Assembly: GCA_018398765.1 (NCBI GenBank)
Contig: JAHBMJ010001485.1
Coordinates: 1-30,211 of the forward strand
DNA length: 30,211 bases
Direction: 5' to 3'
Source: Chromera velia
Lineage: Eukaryota; Sar; Chromeraceae
Shown: positions 9,869 to 19,917 of the stretch, piece after piece
How positions within the stretch are numbered: the stretch's first letter is position 1
Layout of the letters: each line of letters starts with the position of its first letter
Translations under genes and position numbers: made by a program
The notes under the pieces: model-generated
What the model was told of the DNA's origin: nothing
The model's database searches: none
Seen by the model: only the letters and a program-made list of their open reading frames with translations

Positions 9869-10511
9869 ATGCCTCCAGGGGGTGGCTCAGCTCCCAGGGG
9901 ACGCCGGAGAGGCCGTATTCGCCCTTCTCCTACTCTGATATTCCCAATGATCGTCAACCAGCCCAAAACGCCTGACCTTAATGGCATGCTTTCACAATCT
10001 GTCGCCTCCTCTCCACCACTTTTCCACTCGTTGCCGCAGGCCGTCACACTAGCCACCGTCTACGCCTTCGGCTTGTCTATTCTCTAGCAGCAGAGCGCAG
10101 CGGAATCCATTACGTCGCTCGCGGTGGTGATGACACTCCTTGGCCAAATTGACTGGCTCGACTGCATCGTACAGGCAATAGTAATCGGCTTTGCTGTTGC
10201 CTTACATCTACTCCTCTATACCCTCTGTGCCTTCGCCAGCTGCCTTAATTGCCACCATAATCTCTGCAGTGGTTAAGACAGGTTTCGAAGTTGGGGTTAT
10301 TGCCCTTGAAGCGACAACCTTTGTCTGGAAGGTGGTGTGGGTCTCCCTGGAGGCCACATTCCTCGGGGACAAAGTCGAGCCAAGGCGGGCAACATGTATA
10401 TATTCTATCAGGGAGCTGTTCCGCAAAGCCAGGTCAATTCGTTTTGCAGGCATCATTGTCCTGAGTGCTAGCTTGTATAGCGCTAGCAGTCTGCGTAGGC
10501 AGAGCCGCGTC
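9869..10511 (+). pseudogene. Element ORF1: basic N-terminus, membrane-like segments
   Basis: Starting at ATG 9869, the frame has an arginine-rich head (PRGRRRGRIRPSP), then a hydrophobic segment ending LSIL and a TAG at 10085. The same frame continues past the TAG with QQSAAESITSLAVVMTLLG and a strongly hydrophobic stretch (IVQAIVIGFAVALHLLLYTL) to TAA 10274. A second frame takes over near 10233 with two more hydrophobic helices (AALIATIISAVV, FAGIIVLSASLY). Non-LTR ORF1 proteins are usually nucleic-acid chaperones with coiled coils, RRMs or zinc knuckles. A multi-helix membrane-like ORF here is unusual. I cannot assign a family. It could be a separate captured gene. Confidence 0.4.
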
Positions 10512-11485
10512 ACCTCTTACAAGTGCTACAATCTTTCCTTCCCTCCCTGGCTCTGGCCATATGTGTGCAAGCAGAGCAATCTCGCTCACTGGAGGAATTC
10601 ATACCAGGGTGACCCTCAAGGGAGTAACACAGACAGGTACCCCCGTTTTCGATGCTGTATCCAGCACGGAGGCGGCCCTGCCCTCTTCCCACGGCTCAAC
10701 CTCATCCTCAGGCCTACGTAGGCCCAGGGGGAAGTCAAAGCAGAGGGAGGGATGGAAGGGAAGGGCGGTCCCCCCTTTTCACCCACACCAAGAAGGAGTG
10801 GAGGTCGAGCCAGGCGGGGTGCAGGCCGGCGATCTCTATAAAGAGAACGGGGTTTTAAGGTGGGAGAGGGTCTGGCACCCCAGGTAGGGAAGGCACCAGC
10901 CAGGGCGGACCTATTCCTACGGCGGTGGAGCAACCACCCGCCCAGGCCCAGAGGCCTCGAGGTGGGGAGGCGCCGACCAGCTGGTGACAGCTGGCCTCCA
11001 CCCTTAGCAAACGCATGCGGCAGAGAGGGTTGTCCAGCGACGTCAGGGAGGGCCTGGGCGTCTTCTCACGGCGTTCGTATTCTCTTCCCTCTTTCTTTCG
11101 CAGATGCAGCAGGTAGGACTCCAGGGCCGTCGGCCTCCCCCTCCCAACCTCGAGGCATGGCACCTGCTAGCCCGTATAGGGGGATTCGGGGGGGACATCA
11201 ACAGGGCTGTGCACTCCATCAAGGGCAACATACCGTCACTAGAAGGAGACAACAACCGGAGGGACCGCCACGGGGGGGAATCGGACAGAGAAGATGAGGA
11301 GCTGTGGACCCAGGGAGAACTGATCGAACCAGACGAGCTTTCTCCTTGTACCAGGCCTCCCATTGCTCCTTCTAGAATCAACTTGGAGACCTGCTTTGCG
11401 CGGCACCTCCATCTGATACAGCGTTGGTCAAATCCCGTCCTAGCGGTTACAGCACCCCAATTTGCGACACCCGGGGCCTAACGAG
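10512..11485 (+). pseudogene. Proline/arginine-rich coding-like region of the element
   Basis: Open frames at 10465-10887, 10860-11297 and 11104-11481 overlap and are rich in P, R, G and S. The last is the most protein-like (a predicted helix around HLLARIGGFGGDINRAVHSI, then charged residues). They probably represent one disordered region of the upstream protein, broken by frameshifts. No domain is recognised, and GC-rich composition alone can keep such frames open, so confidence is low. Confidence 0.25.
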
Positions 11486-11659
11486 CACCACGCCAGGCCG
11501 TAGGGGGGATGAGACAAACGGGGAGAGAGAAAAGACGGATACAGAATGTGCCACTTCCTTCAAACCACGGGCCACAGCGGAGATAGGATGTATCTGACGC
11601 AAGCTCAGCCTCCGCCTCAGTGAGCAGTTTTGCTCCCGCTCCCGCCTCCTTGCTGACAG

Positions 11660-12343
11660 ATGCTCACAGGGCCAGGCCCGCTCCAAATAGCAAATTCAGC
11701 CTCGGCCTCGGCCTCCGCCTCCGCTTCTTCCTCTTCTTCCTCTTCGTCTTCAATGCCTGCCCCCTCCCCCAGAGAGAATGCATCGGCTACCACGTTAGCG
11801 TTGCCGATGCCCGCGGCGTTGTTTCCACTAGCAGCAGCAGCGGCCGCGGCGGCGGCAGCCCCCAGGAGGTCACCGACAGCATCAGTAGTGTCTCGTTTCT
11901 TGCTCACCCCCGTGAGACAGTCCATCGTAGAGATATCCCTCCGGGCAAGGCAACAAGCAGGAGAGGGCGCAGAGCAGCGGGCGGCAGCGGGCTTAGCGCC
12001 GGGGGGGGACTTCTCCTCAGGGAGCCGACACCGCCCGGGGGATTTGCAAAACGCGGTGGCATCTCGAGCACCCAGAGACATAGATTCCGATCCAGAGGAA
12101 ACATGAAGCATGGGGGTTCCATCTCCTCAAGACGAAGGCATGGGGGGCGTAGAAGGCGACCGTCACGGCACGGGGGTCCAGATTCCTCTTTCTTCGGATC
12201 CCCCCACAGGAGAAGGAGATAACCCGACGGATGGACAAGCAGAGACGGCAATGGCAGCAAACGGACAGGCCCCAGCGCAGGATGAGCAAGACCAGCGAAG
12301 CGAGGTAGGTAGTGACGGAGACCCAGACGACCATGCTGTCTAA
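11660..12343 (+). pseudogene. Ser/Ala-rich, acidic-tailed ORF of the element
   Basis: The frame begins with alternating Ser-Ala, poly-Ser and poly-Ala tracts, then a short helical stretch (PVRQSIVEISLRARQQAGE) and reaches a TGA at 12104. The same frame continues with an acidic, polar tail (GDNPTDGQAETAMAANGQ, then a D/E-rich end) to TAA 12341. That terminal stop falls inside the inverted repeat that begins the AT-rich insertion. Acidic coding-like sequence (starting ADDGG) resumes directly on the other side at 13266 in another frame, so the insertion probably interrupted one reading frame. Confidence 0.3.
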
Positions 12344-12569
12344 ACCTGCCGAGGGCGCCTGGGGTACCCCAGACACACCGCAGGTGGCCCACCTGGGGTA
12401 CCCCGGCATTATTTATAAACTTATCGCAGAGTGGAAATTTACTTTGAAAAATTATTCAGAAAATTTGATTTAATTCTTTTCTATAAAATAATATCTAGAA
12501 TTACATAAAAATTTTGATTTATTGATTCAATTTGAAGCATTGTAAATGAATCTTTAAAGTTGCGTTCAG

Positions 12570-13190
12570 ATACTAAATCCTAGAATAAAGGCATTTTTAA
12601 ACTTTTTTCAACGTTTTTCATACTATAGAGAGAATACAGAAAGACCCCCTGACTGCCTGGGGTGNCAGTCCGTAAGGACCGCCTGGGGAAGGTCATATAT
12701 AAGACCCCAGGCGGCCCTGACATACTAAATCCTAGAATAAAGGCATTTTTAAACTTTTTTCAACGTTTTTCATACTATAGAGAGAATACAGAAAGACCCC
12801 CTGACTGCCTGGGGTGCCGCAGGCAGTCCGTAAGGACCGCCTGGGGAAGGTCATATATAAGACCCCAGGCGGCCCTGACATACTAAATCCTAGAATAAAG
12901 GCATTTTTAAACTTTTTTCAACGTTTTTCATACTATAGAGAGAATACAGAAAGACCCCCTGACTGCCTGGGGTGCCGCAGGCAGTCCGTAAGGACCGCCT
13001 GGGGAAGGTCATATATAAGACCCCAGGCGGCCCTGACATACTAAATCCTAGAATAAAGGCATTTTTAAACTTTTTTCAACGTTTTTCATACTATAGAGAG
13101 AATACAGAAAGACCCCCTGACTGCCTGGGGTGCCGCAGGCAGTCCGTAAGGACCGCCTGGGGAAGGTCATATATAAGACCCCAGGTGGCC
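12570..13190. repeat. Four tandem 158-base repeats with hairpins
   Basis: Copies start at 12570, 12722, 12880 and 13038 (each atactaaatcctagaataaa). Copies 2 and 3 are 158 bases long and essentially identical; copy 1 is six bases short at the ambiguous base n (12665). Each unit has an AT-rich half and a GC-rich half with two stems: ctgcct...aggcag, and ccgcctgggg...ccccaggcgg (12837-12872 in copy 2) whose loop holds tcatatataaga, a TATA-like string. The fourth copy changes its right end to a caggtgg variant. The period is not a multiple of three, so open frames through it are not genes. Confidence 0.95.
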
Positions 13191-13210
13191 CGTCAGGGCC
13201 ACCTGGGGTC
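13177..13210. repeat. Perfect 15-base hairpin, 4-base loop
   Basis: The arm gaccccaggtggccc, loop gtca, then ggccacctggggtc preceded by g form a perfect stem. It closes the 158-base array and resembles the stems inside the units and the ggtggcccacctggggtacc palindrome near 12383. A role as a transposase or replication signal is possible but not shown. Confidence 0.85.
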
Positions 13211-13265
13211 ATGACGGGCCGCCTGGGGTCAGCGCAGGCAGTCATTGTGAAGGTTTAGACAGCAT

Positions 13266-16200
13266 GCAGACGATGGAGGGGATGCTTTAGAGCGGCCGGC
13301 AGGGTGGGAAAATAAATGGGCCTTCTGGAATTCTGTCGATTGGACAGTGGAAGGGTGGGACGACTTGGACATTCCTACTGATAGGCACATCAATCCGAGA
13401 CTGCGCCCCGCCTTGGCAGCTGTCATTGAAGAGATTGTAGACCGGATAGGGGACGAAGACGCCATCAAAGCAGAACGTGCATGGAAAGCTCTGGCCTATT
13501 TCCCTTCGATCTTTTTCTGTAAGAACAGACGAGGGGGACCTGCTTCTTTGTTAGTGTGCAAGCGGCGGATCAAAGCCTTTTGGGAGGGAGACTTTGAGTC
13601 GCTAGTGCGAGTTCTGTGGGAGGACGTGCATGGTGCGTATGAGGGAGAGATAACGGAAGGGCCAGGAGAGGAGGGGGCGTCGTTCCACCCAGCAACGTAC
13701 GGAAGACGACCTGGTTTCCAAATGAAAATAAGTGCAGGGTCTGATAGAGGAGGAGGCGCTGTCAAAAGCCGCCTCCCGTCTCTAATCCTTCGGGGTGGTC
13801 CCAGCATCACCAGCTACCTTCAGGAAGGTAGCAGATATGTTTCCGCGTAGAGCCCATCTTCTTCTCCTCCGGGGCCCGCCCCAGAGCGACTCTCAATCAC
13901 AGTCCTCAGGCTCTCAGTCTCCTCTGCTCACACTGTTTTGTGACAATCTGCTCGAAACGATCAGGTCTGCGCCAAAGGGATCAGCACAGGGGGTCACGGG
14001 ATGGCGTTACAAACACTTGAGCTACTTTCTCCCCAGAGACGGCTCAGTACAGGCACGCATCCTTCATATTGCCACATGTCTTGCAAGAGGAGACGCCCCA
14101 GTGGGTTTTATCTCACTGCTCGCGGGGGGTAGGTGCTTCGCCTTGAATAAGAATGCCAGAGGAACAGAGGTGAGACCCATTGTGGTAGGGGACGTCCTTC
14201 GTTGGTGGGTGACGAGGGCAATCCTGCTGGAGTTCGGCATACAGTTCGAGCGGCACCTGGGCCCCTTACAGTTTGCAGTGCGTACAAGGGCAGGCACAGA
14301 GAAATTGTTCGGAATCCGTTGTGTACAGACGTACTTGCAGCGGTCCCCCTCGTCAGCTATGCTGAACTTAGACGCATCGAACGCTTTTAATACATGTGAC
14401 CGGCAGGTGATTATGAACCAGGTTTATGCTCATTTCCCCCAGTTGTACTCTTTCTTTGCTTTGTGGTATAGAACTCCTTCAGATTTAGTCTTCAGAGACC
14501 AGTCAGGGCTCCTCCGGAGGATCATATGCGAAGAGGGGGTACAACAGGGGGATGTGGTGGGTCCTTTTCTCTTCTGTATGGGGCTAAAGCCTTCCCTAGA
14601 TGGGTTGGCAATGCTGGGGGATTTGCAGGCAAAGCACAGGGGAAGGGGGTGTTTCGTTGGCGCTTTCATGGACGACGCATCTATGGTTTTCCCCCTCTGT
14701 CCTTTCCAGCAGATCCCCACAGACGGACACGACGACAGCATCTTGCATGCGTGGAGGGTGGACGCAGCCAGGTTGCAGAGTTTTGGGTTAACCCTGCGAC
14801 CTGACAAGAGCTCGGTCCACTCACCTTCGTGGCAAGGGCTTAGGGAATGTCCGAGCGCATACCCATCACCGCCTGGAATCACCCCATCCCTTCCAGGTTT
14901 CCGACTCTGCGGGGCAGCCAGTGGGACTACAGAGTATCAGAGTGCACACTTTGATAAAAAGCTGAGAGAGGCGTGGGAATTGAGCCAGGCAGTGGAAGAG
15001 TACGGTGACCCCCAAGGAGCCTACCTCCTTTTCCGGTTCTGTGTTCTGCCGAAGCTGATTTATCTGACAAGGATTATGGGGGACGTCATTACGCTAGGCG
15101 AATGGTCTCAGGCGGACAGAGAGCTAGGTGAATCGTGGGCGCGTATCATGGGTATGACGGAGCAGGAATGGGTGTACGGGGAGGTGCGGAACCAGGCGTA
15201 CTTACCGCAGTACCAGGGTGGACTAGGTCTTATCTGCTTTCGAGCGACCGCAACGGCAGGTCTGCTAGGCAGCTGTGGGGCAACCCTGTCGACGGTGATA
15301 GAACGTCTCACCGACCAGTCCTTCTTCTTGGGCCCCAGTCAGTCCCCAGACAGAGATGCCTTTTTTGTACTCCCCTGGCTGCAGGCGTCGAAGAGGGAAT
15401 ACGAGAGAGCAGAGAGTGCGATGGAGTCTGTGAAACTGAAGGCCTACCATCCTCTGCACCGAGGATGGGACACTCAGTCAGGATGCTGGTGGAGAGCCCC
15501 TCATACCCAAGAGCAGCAGAAGATAACGGACTCTCTCCATCAATCCCGCAGGGTCTTCTTCTTCTCTAAGGTAGGGCTGTCTGAGCATGTCCGTCTCCAT
15601 TCATGTTCTCGCAATGGAGCCTCCGCGTGGTTTAGCGCCATCCCGTCATCAGGTTAGTTGCACTTCCCTCCGGCAGTGTACAGAGTCGCACTCCACATTC
15701 GTTTGGGCCTCCCAATCGGATTTTCCGAGATGCGAAGGGCAGGTGTGTATGTATGTGGGTCACTGCTCGACCCTCGGGGCCACTATGCATAGAAATGCCC
15801 GAATGGGGGTGGAGTGCACTGGCGGCATGAGCAGGTGAAAGGTGTATTTACCCAGATCCTGAGGGGTCTCCGACATACTCATGTGCTTGAGGAGACGACT
15901 TTTGGGCACTTCGGAGTGGCGACGGACTCAAGACTCACCGAGGAGCGCAATAAACGAGTGGACCTTTTCGCCTCTCTATCGAATGGAGACACCCTCCTTG
16001 CGGACGTTTCTATGACTTTTTTTATTTCTTCCGATGCTTCCCACCTGCGTACAAGGTCTAAAACAGCAGGAGCAGCAGCAAAGACGAAGAGCGAGGAGAA
16101 AGTGTGGAAGTACACAGTAGCAGCACGCGCTGTAGGATTGCGGTTTGTCCTATTGGTCTTCGAGACCTTTGGACATCCGGATAGGGAGACTGTCTCTTTC

Positions 16201-16386
16201 GTCAAAGAGCTGGTCAGTGTGGCTAGCTCGAGGGCAGGGTTTTCAACAGAGGGTGAGCTGATGGCTGTACAGGCTCGGTTGACTGATCGTTATTGGAAGA
16301 TCCTCGGTTGCACGCTGCAGAGATATGTGGCGATCAATGTTCTAACCTCTGCATTCCACGGCAGGGGTCAGAGGGGGCCGTTCTAG
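13266..16386 (+). pseudogene. Reverse transcriptase plus restriction-like endonuclease (ORF2)
   Basis: An N-terminal region (13266-13735, WENKWAFWNSVDWTVEGWDD onward) is in another frame. A shift near 13735 and a TAA at 13783 lead into the RT frame, open to 15654. RT motifs: RPIVVGDVLRWW, motif A LNLDASNAF (Asp at 14371), motif B GVQQGDVVGPFLF, motif C FMDDAS (Asp pair 14671-14676), and a D-like GLTLRPDKSS. After a TAG at 15655 the same frame gives a VYRVALHIRLGLPIGF block, then C-x7-GH-x4-C-x6-RH across a second TAG at 15790. A PD-(D/E)XK-type domain follows (RVDLF, Asp 15961; LLADVSM, Asp 16003; KVWKY; LLVFETFG). These enzymes nick target DNA and prime reverse transcription there. After the final TAG at 16384 the frame stays coding-like to TGA 16480. 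Confidence 0.75.
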
Positions 16387-16480
16387 CCAGTCTCTCTTCT
16401 CGGTCAGGAGTTTTCCATGCAGCTGTCTCATGAGAGAGACCGCTTTGACAACGTGCAGGAGGACCCTAAGTCGGCTGCGT

Positions 16481-17060
16481 GAAGGGAATTAATCAGACTA
16501 TGATGATTATATGTCTCTCGTTTTTTGGCTGTGTTAGTTTTGTTATCTGCGTGCTTGCATGCACTCCATAAAGTGGATCCAAGTTGCCTTTGGGAGTATT
16601 GTTTGTGTATGCAAATTACTTCAACTGTATTTTGTTGAAGCAAGTATATATATGGTGCATGATACGCCGCGGAGTGGTGTGCTTTAACCCTGATTTTAGG
16701 ATCTTTCCGGCATTGCTCTCGCTTGCACTCTGCCTATATTGCATCCATATTTTTTTTTGTAGTTTCCTTCATGTCGCGCTTTTTGTAAGTTCCCCTCTGA
16801 AGTGTGCATACTCTGGACGTCGTGTCTCTGGATGGGATTTTTCTTCTCTGGGTTTCTTTCGGTAACAGAAGAGCATCGTCTTTCAGTTTCATGACTGGCC
16901 TCGGTTTTTCCAGGTCTTTGCTTCCCTTGCTTGAGTGCGCTTGCCTCTCTAAGCCTGGTGTTAGTCAATTCCGTCTGGATCAGCCGGCCTCCGTGTCATG
17001 TGGCTTTGGTCGGTGCCTAAGTTTTTGACCCTATGGTGTACGCTTCTAGGGCACAAACCT
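16481..17060. other. Gap, no gene seen
   Basis: T-rich, low-complexity plus strand with several short open frames lacking domain character. It follows the retrotransposon and may include its 3' untranslated region. No poly(A) tail or target duplication was found that would mark the element's end. Confidence 0.4.
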
Positions 17061-17440
17061 ATGCCGGCGCCTAGGCCTGGTGGTGAGCTCAATATCATCT
17101 TTTTAGCACCGCGGCTGCGCCGCGGTCCTTTCCAGGCCCCTCTACGGCGGCGCCCCCCTTCATTTGGGATATGGCCCCATATACTCAAAAAAACGGTTTT
17201 TTTTGCACGCCACAGGCGCCAAAAAATTTTTTTTAAGGTGTTCCAACGATGAATTTGATGAATTGCTGATTAATTTGGTTTAACTGACCTCAGAAAAGGT
17301 AAGGATCGGAAGAGCCATGCCGCGGTTCCCACCCTTTCTTCCAAGTTTTACAACCGCGGCGTGCCGCGGTACGCCTTTTAGGCGCTCCGCAGCGCTCGGT
17401 GCCATGGAGCGGCGTTTGACCATAAACGCCACGGTGTTGA
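17060..17440. repeat. Cluster of GC palindromes around an A/T core
   Basis: Short perfect palindromes built on CCGCGG recur: ccgcggctgcgccgcgg near 17110, accgcggcgtgccgcggt near 17354, and smaller gcgctccgcagcgc near 17380. Between them (17189-17280) is an A/T-rich stretch with runs of A and T. The arrangement looks like two ends of a small degraded element in inverted orientation, but I cannot align full arms, so this is a description only. Confidence 0.45.
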
Positions 17441-17559
17441 GAAAGCCTGTTCTGGAGCCGAACATTTAATTGACATTTGGATGGCATCTGCAATATTCTG
17501 CAATGCTGCAATCTGACTGCAATACTTCTTCACTGAATCTTCAGTTGTTTTACTTTCTT

Positions 17560-18010
17560 TTCAAGCAGACCACAGAGACCATCCCCAGCAATTTTTCCTA
17601 AGGCCCCTTACCTATAGACGTCCCCACAAAACAGTGGGACAAGCTTCTGATGCATGATCGTGCTGAGAAGAACGAGGATACACCCCCACCATCAGATGAC
17701 TGTCAGAAGAAAACACCATTCCGTCCTTTAACCAGGTGACCATGAAACACCCCCCAAACAATTTTTCCCAAGTCTTCTGGTCTATAGTCATCGTCTGTAA
17801 ACAGCCGGACAAGCCTCCAATGAGCATACCTGCTGAGAGTAGGCGCGATGGTCCAGGACCTCCCACCCTCCCGTGAAGAATGGGCAGCCCCCTTCAGTTC
17901 TTTGCATAACCCCCCCCGTCCCTCAACTGGCAAGACCACAAAAACAGCCCCAAGCAGCTTTTCCTTAAGTCCCATGTCTGCAATCACCCGTTTAGAGCAG
18001 GGGGATGGAC
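17560..18010. repeat. Three diverged copies of a ~180-base repeat
   Basis: Three blocks begin near 17569, 17742 and 17934 with a shared pattern of accacaga or accatgaaa, CCCC, then caatttttccta or agcttttcctta followed by ccc and a further similar segment (cgatccatgc-like and acaagc). Spacing is about 173 and 192 bases. On the minus strand the shared part reads as a K-L-(F/L)-G-x-x-F-V pattern in open frames, so it could be a decayed repeat protein. The similarity is too weak to name. Confidence 0.45.
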
Positions 18011-18350
18011 CTCTACTGTGCGTGCCTGCCATAGAGAGGAGAGAAAGCCCAGGCACCCTGCTGTCAAGACGGAGGCCCTCGGAGGCGGAGAGAGGCGCAC
18101 CTCATCAGGTAAGCCCCCACAGTCAGTCAGGAAGATGCCAAACGAGAAGCCCGCCTCACAACTGAAAATTGATCTCAGAAAAAAATTTTGTAGCAAAGAT
18201 TTACGGACTTCTTCAAATAAAGAACCGCGACAAATGATCCTCAAGTATTTTTAATCAAGGTCTCCACAAAGACTGAGGCTCTTGCATGTGGGGATACCCA
18301 TTTTCCAATGAACCATTTTAGACGCTTTTTAGCGCTGAAGATCAGCAGTA
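18011..18350. other. Gap, no gene seen
   Basis: No supported gene. An open plus-strand frame to 18165 continues from the repeat region and is proline- and serine-rich without a domain. The last 100 bases become AT-rich towards the transposon boundary at 18351. Confidence 0.4.
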
Positions 18351-18889
18351 AACTGATTGTACTGACAATTGAAACTTTTATACTAGAAAGTGACTTTTAA
18401 AAAATTGGTTTCTAAAACATTAAAATAGATAGTTTAACCTTTAAACTAATTGATTTTCATAATTCATTTAAGACTATTTAAGCTTAGTAAGATGTTTAAA
18501 AAATAAAATAAAAAAATGTATATATAGAGTATATATTTTTTCAAAACCATAAATTATCTGGTACCTATCATCGTAAATTAACGGTAAGACGAAAACACAA
18601 TAAAAAATGTATCTGAATGCCTCTGAATCGATCTGATTGAAGCATTGCTTCTCATGATCATAACTGTTTTGTTTTCAATTCATATGAGGCACTGCTCAAC
18701 GGCAGGCGTGTCAGGGGCAGGGGGGGGGGAGGGGGGGAGCATCTCAGTATATATTAAACATGCACACCCGTAAACGCCACCTGCAGAAATACGTGCACAT
18801 AAACAGAAAGTCAGTCAAATCGCCAGAATACACATAAAAGCATGCATACAAATATAACCTGTATTTTTAATTTGCATCAGAATGATACA

Positions 18890-19320
18890 TAAAAGCAGGA
18901 AGACCAAAATTGGGAAAGCAATCGGACGGGCAGGAAGGCCAAAATCGGGAAGGCAATCAGGCGGCCAGGAAGGCTAACATTAGAAGGCAGTCAGGCCGCC
19001 AAGAAGACCGAAATTGGAAGGCAGGCATGTGGGCAGAAAGAACGAACTCTGGGAGGCAGTCAGACACACAAGAAGGCCGAACTTGGGAAGACAGTCGGAC
19101 TAGCAGGAGGAACAAAATTGGGAAGGCCATCGGGCAAGCAGGATGACCGAAATTATGAAGCGTTAGAAGGAAACTTAGGCGGGAAGGAAGGCCAAAATAG
19201 GGAAGGCAATCAGGCAGGCAGGAAAGCCAAAATTGGGAAAGCAACTGGACAAGCAGGAAGGCCGAAATTGTGAAGTCAGTCAGGCAGACAGAAAGGCCAA
19301 AATTTTGAAAGCATTGAGGC
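18890..19320. repeat. Degenerate 30-40 base minisatellite
   Basis: About twelve imperfect copies of a purine-rich unit around caggaaggccaaaattggga with aggcaatcaggcaggc. Copies vary in length and sequence. Open frames on both strands are low-complexity products of the repeat (QEGQN- and RRQSGRQ-like). It lies within the 18.35-20.43 kb element. Confidence 0.85.
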
Positions 19321-19690
19321 AGGTAGAAAAAAACACAGGCTCGGCACGTAGGGGCGCTGCTCCCTTTCGCAGTCTGAAGACTGCGGCCTTAACAAAGATG
19401 TAAAGACCTACCTCTGGAGGAGTTGAGGAAGGACTGGGAGCCAAAACAAGCATCTTCTGGAGGAGACCCACGACCTGCAAAGAGCAGAGGAGGGGGGCAG
19501 GGGTGAACAACACACGCAAAGGGAGACGGCAGTTTTATGCCTTGCCGAGGGCAGACCGGTCAGTCATTCAGAAACCATAATGGCCAGGTTGCAGCCACAC
19601 AGGAACACTCATAGACATCGTACAAAGCCTTCTGCATGCACTAAGAAGGCTCATCTCTGCAAATAAGATTTTTTCAATTCCCTCACTGGG

Positions 19691-19917
19691 AGGGGGGGGT
19701 GGACCCTCTCGCAGGGGTACGAAGCTGGCCAATTTGGTACCCCTGGTGGAGGGGGAAGGTCCGACCTGCTCTGCAGGTTTACGTCCAAAATGTGTCTAGG
19801 AGTGTTTCCTAGACACATTTTGAACGCAAACCTGCAGAGCAGGTCGGACCCTCCCCCTCCACCAGGGATGCCAAATTGGCCAGCTTCGTACCCCTGCGAG
19901 AGGGTCCACCCCCCCTT
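19691..19917. repeat. Long hairpin: 111-base arms, 5-base loop
   Basis: Left arm 19691-19801 and right arm 19807-19917 are near-perfect reverse complements, separated only by gtgtt. I count about five mismatches, all transitions. A transcript through it would form a nearly perfect long double-stranded RNA, so it could act as a small-RNA precursor. As DNA it would be an extreme cruciform. The open frame covering it on the minus strand is palindromic and is not taken as a gene. It sits in the right half of the TIR element, so it may be a foldback inserted within it. Confidence 0.9.

Larger units (their letters stand above)
12332..13266. mobile_element. AT-rich insertion with 16-base inverted ends
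   Basis: The sequence catgctgtctaaacct at 12332-12347 is repeated exactly in reverse complement at 13251-13266. Between them composition drops sharply from GC-rich to AT-rich, and both inner flanks carry palindromes built on CCTGGGG/CCCCAGG, including the 14-base ctggggtaccccag near 12359 and the hairpin at 13177-13210. Coding-like sequence of the retrotransposon resumes immediately outside. This is best read as a MITE-like insertion carrying an internal satellite. The target duplication is ambiguous because the flanks (ccat / atgc) allow only a 2-base AT match. No transposase is encoded. Confidence 0.6.
9869..16480 (+). mobile_element. Decayed non-LTR retrotransposon with RT and endonuclease
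   Basis: A GC-rich block on the plus strand holds, in order, a basic then hydrophobic ORF (9869-10511), a low-complexity region (10512-12343), and a reverse transcriptase with a C-terminal Cys/His knuckle and restriction-like endonuclease (13266-16386 or 16480). RT followed by this nuclease defines the site-specific, R2-like group of non-LTR retrotransposons. No LTRs flank it. Its ends are not defined: there is no clear poly(A) tail or target duplication, and the limits given are those of coding-like sequence. An AT-rich insertion at 12332-13266 splits it. Frameshifts and in-frame stops indicate that this copy is dead or needs recoding. Confidence 0.7.

Noticed and set aside
11904-12409. Minus-strand ORFs opposite the element's Ser/Ala region
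   Set aside because: GC-rich sequence keeps antisense frames open; no domain is seen and the plus-strand frame leads into the RT region.
12620-12640. Phage-like promoter string tactatagagaga in each repeat
   Set aside because: It matches only a few bases of the T7 consensus and makes no sense in this context.
12570-13190. CRISPR-like array
   Set aside because: Whole units are identical with no unique spacers, and the setting is eukaryotic.
12662-13214. Four near-identical 74-80 codon ORFs
   Set aside because: They are translations of the 158-base repeat; the period is not a multiple of three and each ends at the same place in the unit.
18910-19244. Gln/Arg-rich and Leu/Cys-rich ORFs on opposite strands
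   Set aside because: Both are low-complexity readings of a minisatellite.
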